From Phymatolithon calcareum (Eukaryota; Rhodophyta; Florideophyceae; Hapalidiales): a DNA stretch of 64,000 bases. Below are positions 9,901 through 19,566 of this stretch, in pieces; within the stretch, counting starts at the first letter, position 1, and every line of letters starts with the position of its first letter. The stretch covers positions 1,054,001 through 1,118,000 of the forward strand of contig OZ345359.1 in NCBI GenBank assembly GCA_977006965.1. Direction: 5' to 3'. Both the position numbers and the translations under genes were made by a program. Under the pieces are notes generated by a model. It was not told where the DNA came from and made no database searches. It saw only the letters and a program-made list of their open reading frames with translations.

Positions 9901-11513
9901 GTTTTCGTGGCCTTAACTTCTTGTCGCAACGTTTTGAAATATATTTTCTGTGCGTGCGCAAGTCTGCTCGTCGCCTTCGCCAATGCATGCACTGACGTAC
10001 CGGCAATAATCCCCGGCCGGCTCAGAAAGTCAATCACCTTCGCCGCATCAACATCACTGATACTCCGCAACACAGTACCAGCCATACTCTTCGCCTCTTC
10101 TTCCGGTCTAGCCATCATGTGTTCCACAGCTTGCAAAAGTCGGTCGTGCAGATGTACATTCCCTGCCTGGTTGGAAAGAGCGGAAAGTCCAGCCCGCGCT
10201 TGCCACACATCGTCCGCACGAGTCCATTCGAACAATGCATTAATCATGACTTGCTGCGACTCTTGTCCCGTCTGACTCGCCAGATAGCACAGTACTTTGT
10301 CAGCGAAGTGATCACAAATCTTGTACACCTTAATGTGTCCACCACGAAAAATCGACTCGAAGCGCGGCATATCGGCAATTGAAATGTGCTTCCTGAAGAT
10401 GAGCACCTCCTGAATGAACAACACCGCTGCCAGTTTATCCTCGTATACATCCGATTCGATGAGCAAGAAGGCAAAATCCTTCTGGGTCACCACCGGGACC
10501 GATCCATGATTTATAATCCAATCCTTGAACCAATTGTGCAGCTCGCATCGAAGTTCTTGCATCCGTATACCGAGCATGGCGAGCTCTTGACGACGAAGAG
10601 ACGCCGTGGTCGTATGATCCTCCTTGTGGCACTTGTCCTGAATACGCTTTTGAAATGCAGTAACCATCTCAATATGACCAGGAGTCGTGCCGGGCGGTAT
10701 TGGTGCCTTTGATTGAACCTGTGACTCCCTCGCAAGCTCTGTATCCTTTGGAAATTGTACCGACTCAGGAAAATCGGGCTGTACGTCGCGGTACTCACTC
10801 CGGTCAAATTCCTCTGCTACACGCCCGCGCCCGCCAAGACTGTAGGACGGCGGATCGGTCATGGACCGCTCATGAATATGTGAGTTTCGCAAATAGCACT
10901 CAAAAGGCGTGCCGTCAGTACACGCTGCGGGTTCCTCCAATAGCGGTAGAGGCACCGAGAAGAGGTTCATGGGAGCACCCTGCCGACGTGGCGGGAGTTG
11001 TCGGTCAAGGGGGAGCGACGGCGATCCATGACGGACCGGGAAGAAACTGTTTTCGGGGAGCATTGAAGCATCTGAAATATCCCGCGGTTGTACGTGTACG
11101 GTCGGGTTTGGCGGTGTGAACATCATGCAGGAGGGGAACGTTGGTGTTATCGGCCTAGTCATCGTGGTGGCGATCCCCGTTGTCGCCAGGGGGAACGACG
11201 ACTTGATCGGCGTTGGCATCGTAGCGCTAGGAAGATAAGCACCTGACACTGCCACCGGGAACTCCTCCTGGTCCATGGGTGGGCCACGTAGCGTGACCTC
11301 GATGCGAGAAGAGTAGTCGGAGGTACCTGGTACGGGGAACGATGAGCAAACAGTTTCGTGCGCGGAAGGATCCATTTGGATTAGATCTGGTGGCTGAGGA
11401 ATGCTGCCGGTGCACGGACGTGGAGGAGTCGGTGGTGGGAACACCGGAGCAATGAGATCTTCCTTCTCTCTGTGTTGCGTCGATGCGTGGGAGCGAGAAT
11501 TACGATCCGACAT
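9897..11513 (-). CDS. AlkD-like DNA alkylation repair protein (HEAT-like repeats)
   Basis: This is a single open frame of 538 residues. Residues 1 to about 275 are rich in Pro, Ser and Thr and low in order. Residues about 290-520 are helical and resemble the AlkD family of alkylpurine DNA glycosylases, built of HEAT-like repeats. Features seen are SDVYEDKLAAVLFIQE (compare the family hE-x-r-x-A pattern), KICDHFADKVL (compare the WxxCDxF-x-x-KVL segment), EWTRADDVWQARAG (compare the nxWxrRA segment) and MAGTVLRSISDVDAAKVIDFL (compare the qKaigWaLRe segment). The family removes alkylated bases such as 3-methyladenine or 7-methylguanine in DNA. The long disordered N-terminus is unusual compared with the roughly 230-residue bacterial proteins. 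Catalytic residues are not secure from reading alone, so activity is inferred. Confidence 0.6.
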   Translation of the reverse strand: MSDRNSRSHASTQHREKEDLIAPVFPPPTPPRPCTGSIPQPPDLIQMDPSAHETVCSSFPVPGTSDYSSRIEVTLRGPPMDQEEFPVAVSGAYLPSATMPTPIKSSFPLATTGIATTMTRPITPTFPSCMMFTPPNPTVHVQPRDISDASMLPENSFFPVRHGSPSLPLDRQLPPRRQGAPMNLFSVPLPLLEEPAACTDGTPFECYLRNSHIHERSMTDPPSYSLGGRGRVAEEFDRSEYRDVQPDFPESVQFPKDTELARESQVQSKAPIPPGTTPGHIEMVTAFQKRIQDKCHKEDHTTTASLRRQELAMLGIRMQELRCELHNWFKDWIINHGSVPVVTQKDFAFLLIESDVYEDKLAAVLFIQEVLIFRKHISIADMPRFESIFRGGHIKVYKICDHFADKVLCYLASQTGQESQQVMINALFEWTRADDVWQARAGLSALSNQAGNVHLHDRLLQAVEHMMARPEEEAKSMAGTVLRSISDVDAAKVIDFLSRPGIIAGTSVHALAKATSRLAHAQKIYFKTLRQEVKATKT

Positions 11514-11519
11514 AGTGCA

Positions 11520-13053
11520 CGTGGGTCACTGATGTAGAATCCAACGGAGGTGATTCGGAGCCCAAATGGTGGTCACTAAAGGGATTGAAGCTTGCCGGGT
11601 AGATCTCTGGCGGGTTTGCCGAGAGCTGGTGCCAATGCACGGCGCGATAAGAGACAAAGGGGAGTGACCCACTTGCGTTCGAGATTGCAAATGTCCGACA
11701 GCGTGCGCTAGGGGGAAATTTAACGGCGGAACCTGAGCTGATTGCCGTACTTTGCGGAGAGCGGGCGATTGAGGCGATTGCCAGATTGTGATGTGCTGCG
11801 GAAATTTCAACCCGAATGCCCGGAGCTGGAGTTCCTTGGTTCGACTGTGCCCGGTTGTGAAGGCGTCGCTAGGAGAAGAGGTTCTGCTCCGCGTGTCGCA
11901 GCACGAGACAGGATGGATTTTCAGTACGTTAGCGCGGATTAATGACGATTGCCGGCTTCGGCGAAGAGCTACACCGACAAGAGCTTGGGTGGTCAATTGG
12001 TAACTCGATCGACACACAGGATGTCGGTGTTTTCGGCGTGAGGTCATGCAGACAAACAAGATTGGGGCTGGACGTTGAGTGCAGTGGGATGACGATGCGC
12101 ATCAGAAAAGCATGCGCAATGCTGCTGCGGTCGATCGGCAGAAAGGTGATGACAAAGGGAAAGGTCGTGATTGCTGGATGATGGGAACACGTAGAGTACT
12201 GAACAGTATGTGCGGACAGCGGTGAGATCGGCAATATGCAGCTTTAGTAGGAGGTAACCACCGGGGATTCAAGGCATACGCGGTGTACGTGTACACAAAA
12301 TCTAGGCGATAACTGAGGCGTCACGGATAGAGGGTTATTCGGTTAGCTGGCTGTTTATTCACGAATACATCACAAATGCTGATAAAATCTATGTGAAATA
12401 TATGACACGGGCTCAGCTTTAAATAGTCAGAAATTGCATTATACTGGCCCTAGGCAAAGAGTCTAAAATTGTACGAACAATGGTCCTGTGCTCTCCATTT
12501 GATCGTCACTCTTTGAAACAAATCCTGGCGTGGCATCGGCCCATGCTGCAAACCCTAAATGATTTTTGGCTAGTCTGCGTTAAAGGTTTGGGTCAGAGTG
12601 CTTGCCGAAAGTCAACCACGGTGAATGTCGGAAATATTTTAAGGGCCTGAATACTCTACAGTTCACACAACGGGTCCGTGAAGGTGTTCTGGAAGTGCAC
12701 TGGAATGGAATTGAATCATCTTACTTGGAAATGACGTTCACCGTCAATATATGATACGAACGAATCACTGTACAGTATGGTATTGCATTTAATTGTGATA
12801 GTGTCATACCAATCTCCAAGCACTGTAGCTGCGGTAACGGCACATCTTCAAAACCCAAGAGCAATGACAGATTCACAAGGTGTGCATTATTCCCCGCGAG
12901 GCGCAGTGCACTTCCCAGTCGTTGTCATCCGGCCATGGGGCATGAAGGCTTGAGTGCAGTACTGAATGCATGATGATGATGAGCATTATGCATACAGTAC
13001 AGGTATTTCGAGAACCGGTGTACACACCGTGTTATCCAACTGTTTATAACGAT
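11520..13053. other. Upstream and intergenic region, no gene recognised
   Basis: Several overlapping frames exist on both strands (for example 11526-12059 and 11929-12234 on minus), but none shows a motif or a convincing splice pattern. The first few hundred bases probably contain the promoter of the AlkD-like gene. Confidence 0.35.
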
Positions 13054-13083
13054 AATGCAGGATGATCCTGCATCATCGCTACA

Positions 13084-13124
13084 AGGAATACCGGGAGAAT
13101 CATGATAGTTCTCCCGGTATTCCT
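13084..13124. repeat. Perfect 16-bp inverted repeat, with a second palindrome beside it
   Basis: Arms 13084-13099 and 13109-13124 (AGGAATACCGGGAGAA and complement) flank a 9-base loop. Immediately upstream, at about 13055-13073, ATGCAGGATGATCCTGCAT is another near-palindrome. Confidence 0.8.
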
Positions 13125-15278
13125 CCTGAGCAGCAGCATTACTGTATCTCCAAAAGCAGAGCCTTTTCCAGCCTGCCATTGTGTTCCCTTCCCCCTTGCC
13201 AATAAATCCAACGGAAAGAAAAAGTTCACTTGGTAATCTACTCCGCATTGCAGTGCTGCACTATTTTCTGAGCCGTTGAATGACGAGATGTCCTCCTGGT
13301 CGCCGCCCATATAGACGCTTGAAAATCGTATCTTCCAGAAGAAGTATATTGGTTTGCATTACCAACATCTGAGGAAACTAATTTTCAATAGCTTACGTTT
13401 TTCTTTTCTTTCGTATCGGGTCGTTAGAGATGTTTGTGTTTTTAGGTCGGGTGCGTCGCTAAGTGGCGATATCGGCGAAGTCTTCACATTTGGCACAATT
13501 CCTAAAGCCGATTTCTTTATGGAAACCACAGGCCTCTCGAATGTATTCGCTGCCTTACGCACACCCCTGATCGGACAAGACAGGAAGATCTTGGGACAAG
13601 TAGAAAGCTCGAATGCTTTGAGACCACGCTAATATACAACATATGTATTCCTTATCACATCACACTCTGCAGAGCAGTTTTAGTCTCAACTCAGGGAAAC
13701 TTGCTATATCTGCAGCAAACTTCCTTCTATTGCCTCTCATACTACTCTCATCGGCCCCTCTGCACGCGCCTTAGCCTTCCTAAAACTCCTCTCCTGTCCC
13801 GTGAGCAATAGACAAACTTTGTTCGTGTGCTTCCGTTATTGACATACAGAAATGACAACAATTCCTCCTTTCCAGTCGCGACGAGGAGGTAGTCCTCACT
13901 AGCTCCATCTTCACTACCCAGAAAGCAATCAAGTCTAACGTTCTTCAGTAAAGATAGTACGTGTCCGAACGTCAGGATATCGACATCTTTCTATATCTTA
14001 CAGGTAATCGAGCTTGCGAGGACGCGAGTCACATATTTCTCTCCTTGGCTACTCGGATAAAAAACCTGATTCTAGTCGACAACGGTTCTCACTGGCCACA
14101 CCCATAAGCGCCACATTTTTCCCAGCTTGGATTTGGTTTTGGAAACTGCACTTTTTGCGTACTCAGACGGACAAGAGGTGCGACCTGCTGCAGGATAAGA
14201 CTGATTCTCCGGGTAGTGGGATTTTTCGCACGGACACTGCAGGCGCGATATTGTCGATGCTGTTCAAGCCTGGAGTCTGCCGCCATCTCATCTTGAAACT
14301 CTGAAAGGGAGACAGTCCCTTGCGCCTCAGGTGGTTGGGACACTGCCAGCTCACTCTTGCTTCTCATAAGCATTCATTCTGAACGTTTGGCGAAGCGCAA
14401 TGCAAGCACTCCGCCGAAATACCGAGAATGAGGACTGCGTGGCATCAGTTTGCTCTCGAATGGCCGACCGCTTCAATTCCCATGCTTGGGATGAATGTCC
14501 CTTACCAAGCAAGCTAAAGTCGTATTAATTCACTGTTACATAGGCACACAAACCATTCCGACAGTCAATTAGTGATGCAGGCGAACGAAGCATATATGCA
14601 CGCGGGAGCGTCTGAAAAGAGGACCGTGTGAAAACGAATAATCGTCCCCAAGGATATCCTGTCGATTATCGAGGCAGCAGAATGATTGTTCTGTAGATAC
14701 ATATTTGGAAAATACGTGGAACACCACCTAAGGTCGTATTGTCGCAACTCGATATAAGATATGAGATGGCAATCGAGAAGACTTGAGAGAGGAAACATCA
14801 TCATGATCATCACCAGATGCTGGTAATAATCGAAGTGAAATTTAGAAGCAAAAGGAAGCCATTGACTCCGCAACACGAGCGCTTTCCTATAGTTACACGA
14901 AACTGTATCCAAGCGATTCGCAAGGCGGACATACGGTTTCTTACGTGCATTTCCTTATTTCACCGAATTTACCACTTGCACGCAAAATCCAATCTTAGGA
15001 ATACCAATTGTAGGGTACGGAATTGGAGCACCACGTAAGCTTAGGCGATATTATGATTTCCATGTGCTCTTCGCAGAACACTATAAAAGCCGCCGAACTC
15101 ATCCGTCAATTGAGTTCGGCAAGCAAGTAAGAAAACAACCATCGAAGTTGGCTTCACAACGATACCAAGGGATAAGGTCCTTGACCTTAGGGGATATATG
15201 TTGATTTATTTTAAAAGCACCCAAGACCTCACTGTGAGTAACGGGGCAACTTCTCAATTACTACTAACTTAGCGCATT
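13125..15278. other. Intergenic region without recognised gene
   Basis: Short frames on both strands (13044-13310 minus, 13354-13632 plus, 14014-14304 plus, 14565-14912 minus) carry no motif I recognise. At about 15080 a TATA-like ACTATAAAAG is followed by a small inverted repeat, GCCGAACTC and GAGTTCGGC (15092-15120). No gene follows it on the plus strand that I can support. Confidence 0.35.
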
Positions 15279-15847
15279 CTATTTTCCTAACCTTTCCTTG
15301 ATTCGAGTTTCTCTCCATATGAGAGTTCGAGTTATTCTTTTGCATTCATATTCAGTCTCTTTGTCCATCATCTTAGACCCGAGTATGCGTTGGAGTGCAA
15401 TGAGCTCAATTTCAGCACCGGGTCCGAAATACTCACCGAGTATTGACATCCTCCACAACGGAGCTCTCTTAAAAATCGGTCGTAGGCATCTTAGCCTTGT
15501 CGTCCTGTCCCTTATTTGTAACACTCCTGGCAACTTATGCTTGTTTATCGGGATTTTCACTGAGCGATCCTCTGCGCATTTTTGCCACACTTGATTGCAT
15601 CTTCTAATCGCCGCTTCTTTGACACTTTACCTTCTTCTGCTTGTTTCAATGCTTTGCTGAGATGCTCCTCGTTTCTGAGATATTTAATGTCCTTCGATAC
15701 GTCTGTCATTTCCTCCTGTCTTCCTCGGTATTCTTCTGCCTGTTCCTTCACCTTAGACCTCGGCGAGAACATACCAGCTCCAAAGTTTCTCATCGCGAAT
15801 AACCCCAGTCGTGTGTTCAAGATTGAACCGACTCCTAAGTTGCTCAT
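15279..15847 (-). pseudogene. Unknown coding sequence, minus arm of an inverted duplication
   Basis: I do not recognise the family. Frame 15557-15847 encodes 96 residues that are charged and probably coiled (motif EEHLSKALKQAEEGKVSK), and an overlapping frame 15279-15590 continues with EIELIALQRILGSK. Both halves have homologues on the plus strand in the same order. EEHLREALAKAELEKVSK is at about 16075-16125, and LIELMALQRLLATEEM is at about 17655-17705. The two frames overlap by 34 bases, so either a frameshift or a splice joins them. Lys/Glu-rich composition could suit a structural or nucleic-acid-binding protein; nothing more can be said. Confidence 0.4.
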
Positions 15848-15978
15848 TGCGAGTACCCCTAGCAGGTCTCAATAACAAGCTCGAAACTGAAATTTGGCGA
15901 CACGTATGAGAGTACTTTGTACAGTCACAGAATCAGAGATAAGAAGAAGGCATCAAGCCGAGTGTTTCACTCTGAGCC

Positions 15979-16194
15979 TTGCGAAATAGAAAAGAAGTAG
16001 ACAAGGGACAGCCGAGTACAGAGGGAAATGACGACATGGCAGACGCGACGAGGGATGTTGATTGTCTCAAGCGTGAAGAACATCTAAGAGAAGCACTGGC
16101 GAAAGCAGAACTTGAAAAAGTGTCAAAAATGGTCCACGGAGAAGACATACTTGGAAAAAAAAAGAAGACATGGCTAACAAGAGCACTTTACTAG
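15979..16194 (+). pseudogene. Unknown coding sequence, plus arm, part 1
   Basis: The 71-residue frame is homologous to the minus-strand frame at 15557-15847 (DATRDVDCLKREEHLREAL against DVSKDIKYLRNEEHLSKAL). It ends just before repeat X copy A begins. The corresponding downstream half reappears on the far side of that repeat, which shows that the repeat inserted into this gene copy. Confidence 0.4.
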
Positions 16195-16228
16195 GGGTAC
16201 TCCAAATATGGGAGAAAAGTATAAAATT

Positions 16229-17533
16229 ATACCCATTTCGAAGAACACCCTTTGTATGAGCAGCAAGGCCAGAGACGGTGCGGAGGTATGGAAATCTTCT
16301 CAGATTTGCCCACCTCAATCCTGCCATCACCTACCTCTTGAGATCATACACTGCGTGCAGACCACCGATGATGGCGTACACGCCTCTACAAGACAACTAC
16401 CGCCGGTGCCCCGCATGAATCGATACCTATTGGTTTGTCGCGGCGACGCATCCAGCGGCAGCGGGAAAGCGACCACGCGCGATGACATCCGGGTGTTGAT
16501 CGATATCGCTAATGACTGTCTTGGAGCCGCAACCAGTGGCAGTCGAGGAGCAGCGCCGCGCGAAGGATCCCCGTGCCGAGCCAGGTCGTTCGACACTGTC
16601 TCGAGCCGCAACTAGCGGCATTCGAGAAGCCGCCACGCGCTAAGACGCTCTCGCGACAACCTAGGTCGCCCGACAGCGCCGGGTGCCACAACCGGTGGCC
16701 GCCTGGAAGAACCCTTACGCGCGTGACGACCGGGCCAAGGACGCCTTCTGGACGCTTTCCATGCGACCCTCTCATCAGTTTGCGCCACGCGGCGCCGGGC
16801 TGCGACAGGCCGAGACTCTGTGCGTCACATTCACAGGCGCGTACACCGGGCGGCGGTTGAAAACACAGCTGCACGCAGCGCAGAGTCTAAAGCTTGCGCG
16901 ACAGTCTCACCGGCGTGCACAGTCGCCAGCAACTGCTCTAGAGTCCGAGCCTCGCCGATCGAAATCTCTATATCAAGCAAGACGCTGAAGAAACCTTGAT
17001 CTCCAGCACACGCATCGCAAGCTTGCAGACGCGTTCACACGGAGGCACACACTTCGGAACGTGCCTGAACCGAGACGTGAACCGCGCGTAAGGCAGCGAA
17101 CAGCGTGAGGAGCTTTTTGGTACACCGGCTGTCCTTTTCCCACAAAGGACTCGTGCGATATCTGATTTCTCGGCGGAGGCTAGACAGGTGAGTTTTTCGA
17201 GTTGGCAGCCCGTGTTCTTTTGTTGACCACCCACCCACCCTTCATAGTCTTTTGTAGTAGTAGTAGTGAAGCTATCGCACGGCTACAACTACGGCAATCC
17301 GGTTCTCCGGCAAGCGGTGCTTGTCCGGGAGGAGGTTCCTAAGAGTTACTGGACGGTGTCCGGGAACTCTAGTAAGGAGAAGCGCGACACTGCTCGCCTT
17401 CTCTGGGGAGCTAGACCGTTGGACGCCGTGAAAGCAAAGACGCCAAAATTTCGATTTTATGTTTCGAATAAAACCGCAGATCTTTCTAAGTCTGTCAAGG
17501 CAGGCAGTCTCCAAGCCTACCTCGCTATCACAA
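16229..17533 (-). repeat. Repeat X, copy A (about 1.3 kb)
   Basis: One of three full copies. Relative to copies B and C this one is inverted. The shared ends are TTGTGATAGCGA on one side (here at about 17522-17533, as complement) and TTCTTCGAAAAGGGTA on the other (here at about 16229-16244, as complement). The interior is GC-rich and contains about four degenerate tandem units of roughly 80 bp that start with GCCGCAACC-like blocks at about 16443, 16526, 16605 and 16685. It has no TIRs or LTRs. It inserted into an unknown gene copy (15979-17760). The superfamily is not known to me. Confidence 0.75.
17035..17238 (-). other. Conserved short frame inside repeat X copy A
   Basis: The 67-codon frame ends in KLLTLFAALRAVHVSVQARS, and matching frames of 67 and 64 codons exist in copy B (26087-26290) and copy C (33477-33671). 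Conservation of length and frame in all three copies is suggestive, but each is short and could follow simply from sequence similarity. Confidence 0.3.
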
Positions 17534-17652
17534 AGTTGCTTAAGATGGATATCCATCTTAAGCAACTTAATCTATCTCAATATATTGAGTTAGACCGCTG
17601 TATGCTGCAAATCGGTGCTCGATATGTATTTTGGAGTAAGTGCCCTAATTGA
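17266..17652 (+). pseudogene. Possible ORF of repeat X, copy A
   Basis: From about 17266 the frame reads through VLVREEVPKSY and RPLDAVKAKTPKFRFYVSNK. Copy B (minus, 25616-26011) has RPLDAVKAKSPEFRFYISDK and copy C has a version with a stop. Replacements such as Val/Ile and Asn/Asp are conservative, hinting that this strand once coded. The frame crosses out of the repeat at about 17533 into the palindrome and host sequence, so the C-terminal residues are not part of it. No family is recognised. Confidence 0.3.
17533..17568. repeat. Perfect 36-bp palindrome at the border of repeat X
   Basis: AAGTTGCTTAAGATGGAT at 17533-17550 is followed directly by its exact complement at 17551-17568, with no loop. 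It starts at the last base I assign to repeat X copy A. Confidence 0.85.
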
Positions 17653-17960
17653 GCTCATGGCTTTACAGCGACTCCTCGCTACCGAGGAAATGACAAAGGA
17701 GATTGAATGCGAATGGAAGATAATTACTCGAGCCCTAACTGCAAAAGAAATAGGAATCAAAGAATGATTTCCAAAATCAAGTTAACAATATAACCCAAAG
17801 GACAAACAGACAGAGTAGGTCAAGCGCGGGTACGAGGAAGCGCTGCATGGGGAAGTTCAAGCTCAATGCTAACAGAAGAGTCATCTTAGTGACGAAGGAT
17901 GAAGAAGAGCGAAACGAAACACAGGAACACGATGTAGGAATAGACGAGGTCAGTGACTAA
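17569..17960 (+). pseudogene. Unknown coding sequence, plus arm, part 2
   Basis: After the palindrome the frame around 17617-17766 (LDMYFGVSALIELMALQRLL, ending KEIGIKE stop) matches ILGEYFGPGAEIELIALQRIL of the minus-strand arm at 15279-15590. A further frame (about 17820-17960, with KFKLNANRRVILVTKDEEER) follows. Together with 15979-16194 this is the second half of the gene split by repeat X. Confidence 0.4.
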
Positions 17961-19064
17961 GGAAAATGGGAATATGGACGACTCTGCCAGGAGAGGAGTT
18001 CATGTTGGCTGCGGCACGATTCACAGCCTTGCGAGAGCTCCAGTGGTCGTGCAGTTCAGATATGAGCGCGAACCGCCGCAGCAATGCCAGATGAAGAACG
18101 ACCAAACAGAAAGAAAGAAAAAGTGGAGAAGGACGGTGTCGGAGTCGCCCTCCAATGGGAGGCCTTGGCTGGGTTGTCGACCTCGAGCAAAACCCTCGAT
18201 ATGGGAAAATGGATCTGGAATACGATTGCCGCTGTGCTTGCTTTCTTGGAGAATGTTGCGGTCAGGAACGGTTGGAATCATTGGATTCTGCCTGGTAGAC
18301 GGGGCCTCTTAGGCGAACTTGGGCGTGCGGGATCCGTGCAGTCAAGCTGAAATCCAAAGACCTCCGGGAAGGTGTGGAAGCTCTTCAACTCCGCGTTGTC
18401 GAAAGGGAAAGCAAGCGAGCATGAGCCGAAATTCGACGAATTACAAACTTCCTTAACCCAGAGGAAGGAACATAAACACGCCAATGGCACGATTCGCTTA
18501 TGGCCAGACAGATCACGTACTACAGGCATTATGAGGATCGCGATCAGGGCTGCGAAGCGTAAGCGATTTCTGCGATCGTTCATCCAGCGACAAAACAGCG
18601 GGCTGGATACGAACAACCGCAGATTTCCCGTGCACGCGTCTATCCAGCTCCGGCTGTCCGTGAACCATCACATCGTTCTGCCGCGCGATATTGTTAGATA
18701 TGATACGACCTGAAACTCGTACACAGCCTCCAAAGTCTCCGTCAACAATGAAGAGCCTACAGCTCTCGCGGCCAGGGCTTTTCCCAAGACCGCTTCTGTG
18801 CCACGCAAACCTAAGTACTGGCGCCGCCGTTCTGGTATGGAATGGTACGATACATATCCTGCGCATCACCATCTTGCTGCGCATGATATCGCGGGTCTTT
18901 GAATTTGCAGTCTCGTCCACGTCGTCGTAGACCAGGACGACATGCGGGGGCTTACCGTGTCGAGACTCAAACAGTTTGGCTGCTCCGTGGCCCTACTATT
19001 GGGCGGATTTGAATCTCCACAAGGTCGCGATTTATCAACCTTCATTCTATTTCACTAGACACGC
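17961..19064. other. Region left of the gypsy element, no recognised gene
   Basis: The longest clear frame is on minus, 18513-18920 (135 codons, open further upstream through VVLVYDDVDETANSK), with a natural-looking composition but no recognised motif. I cannot say if it is coding. This DNA is the left flank of the retrotransposon insertion, so it was continuous with 24883 onwards before that event. Confidence 0.25.
19061..19064. repeat. Target site duplication of the gypsy element, left
   Basis: ACGC occurs directly before the 5' LTR and again directly after the 3' LTR at 24883-24886. Four bases is short, but it coincides exactly with the LTR limits. Confidence 0.65.
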
Positions 19065-19517
19065 TATAACGCCCTGCACAGTCGTGCTTGTCCGCAGGGG
19101 GACTCCTACTGCGTGGCAAAGATCCATGAATCGGAACGCGAGCGTAAAGTACGTAGCCGAGCGCGAACTGCGCGCAAGCTACTGACCGCAGCGTTCGCCT
19201 TTATTGATACCGCCACCCATTTGACACATACGGATTATTCATTTGCGGAACTCGCAATTCAGACGCCGTTTTGAGCGGAGGATATCAAATGTGATGTACG
19301 AAGCAGACCCTGGGTCTCAGCGCTGCTTAGTTAGGGGGCGGTTGTAGAATACATAAATTCTTGGACGTCTGTCCGCTCACACTCAATAAAGGCAGCACTT
19401 ATCGGGGGATCTCTCCGACTGAGTGACATCGCCATACTTTTGTCTTGCCAACTTGTCAAGAAGGGCGCTCACCGGACTTGGACGCTAAACGCGGCATTGC
19501 ATGCACAGGTTGTTACA
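19065..19517 (+). repeat. 5' LTR of the gypsy element
   Basis: 453 bases, matching 24430-24882 with a single difference. It contains ACTCAATAAAGGC at about 19379, a candidate polyadenylation signal. Confidence 0.93.
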
Positions 19518-19566
19518 GTAATTACTCCGTCTGCGCAGGGGGCTGTATTGCATCGTCGCCGTTGCG

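Noticed and set aside
16440-16800. The approximately 80-bp tandem units as a CRISPR array
   Set aside because: Units are degenerate along their whole length, with no constant repeats alternating with unique spacers.
16327-16874. Long overlapping frames in repeat X (for example 16509-16874 minus and 16573-16860 plus)
   Set aside because: They arise from the GC-rich tandem units, where stops are rare in all frames; no conserved protein motif.
19518-19560. Primer binding site after the 5' LTR
   Set aside because: No match to the 3' end of initiator Met or another common tRNA that I can recognise, so I did not annotate one.
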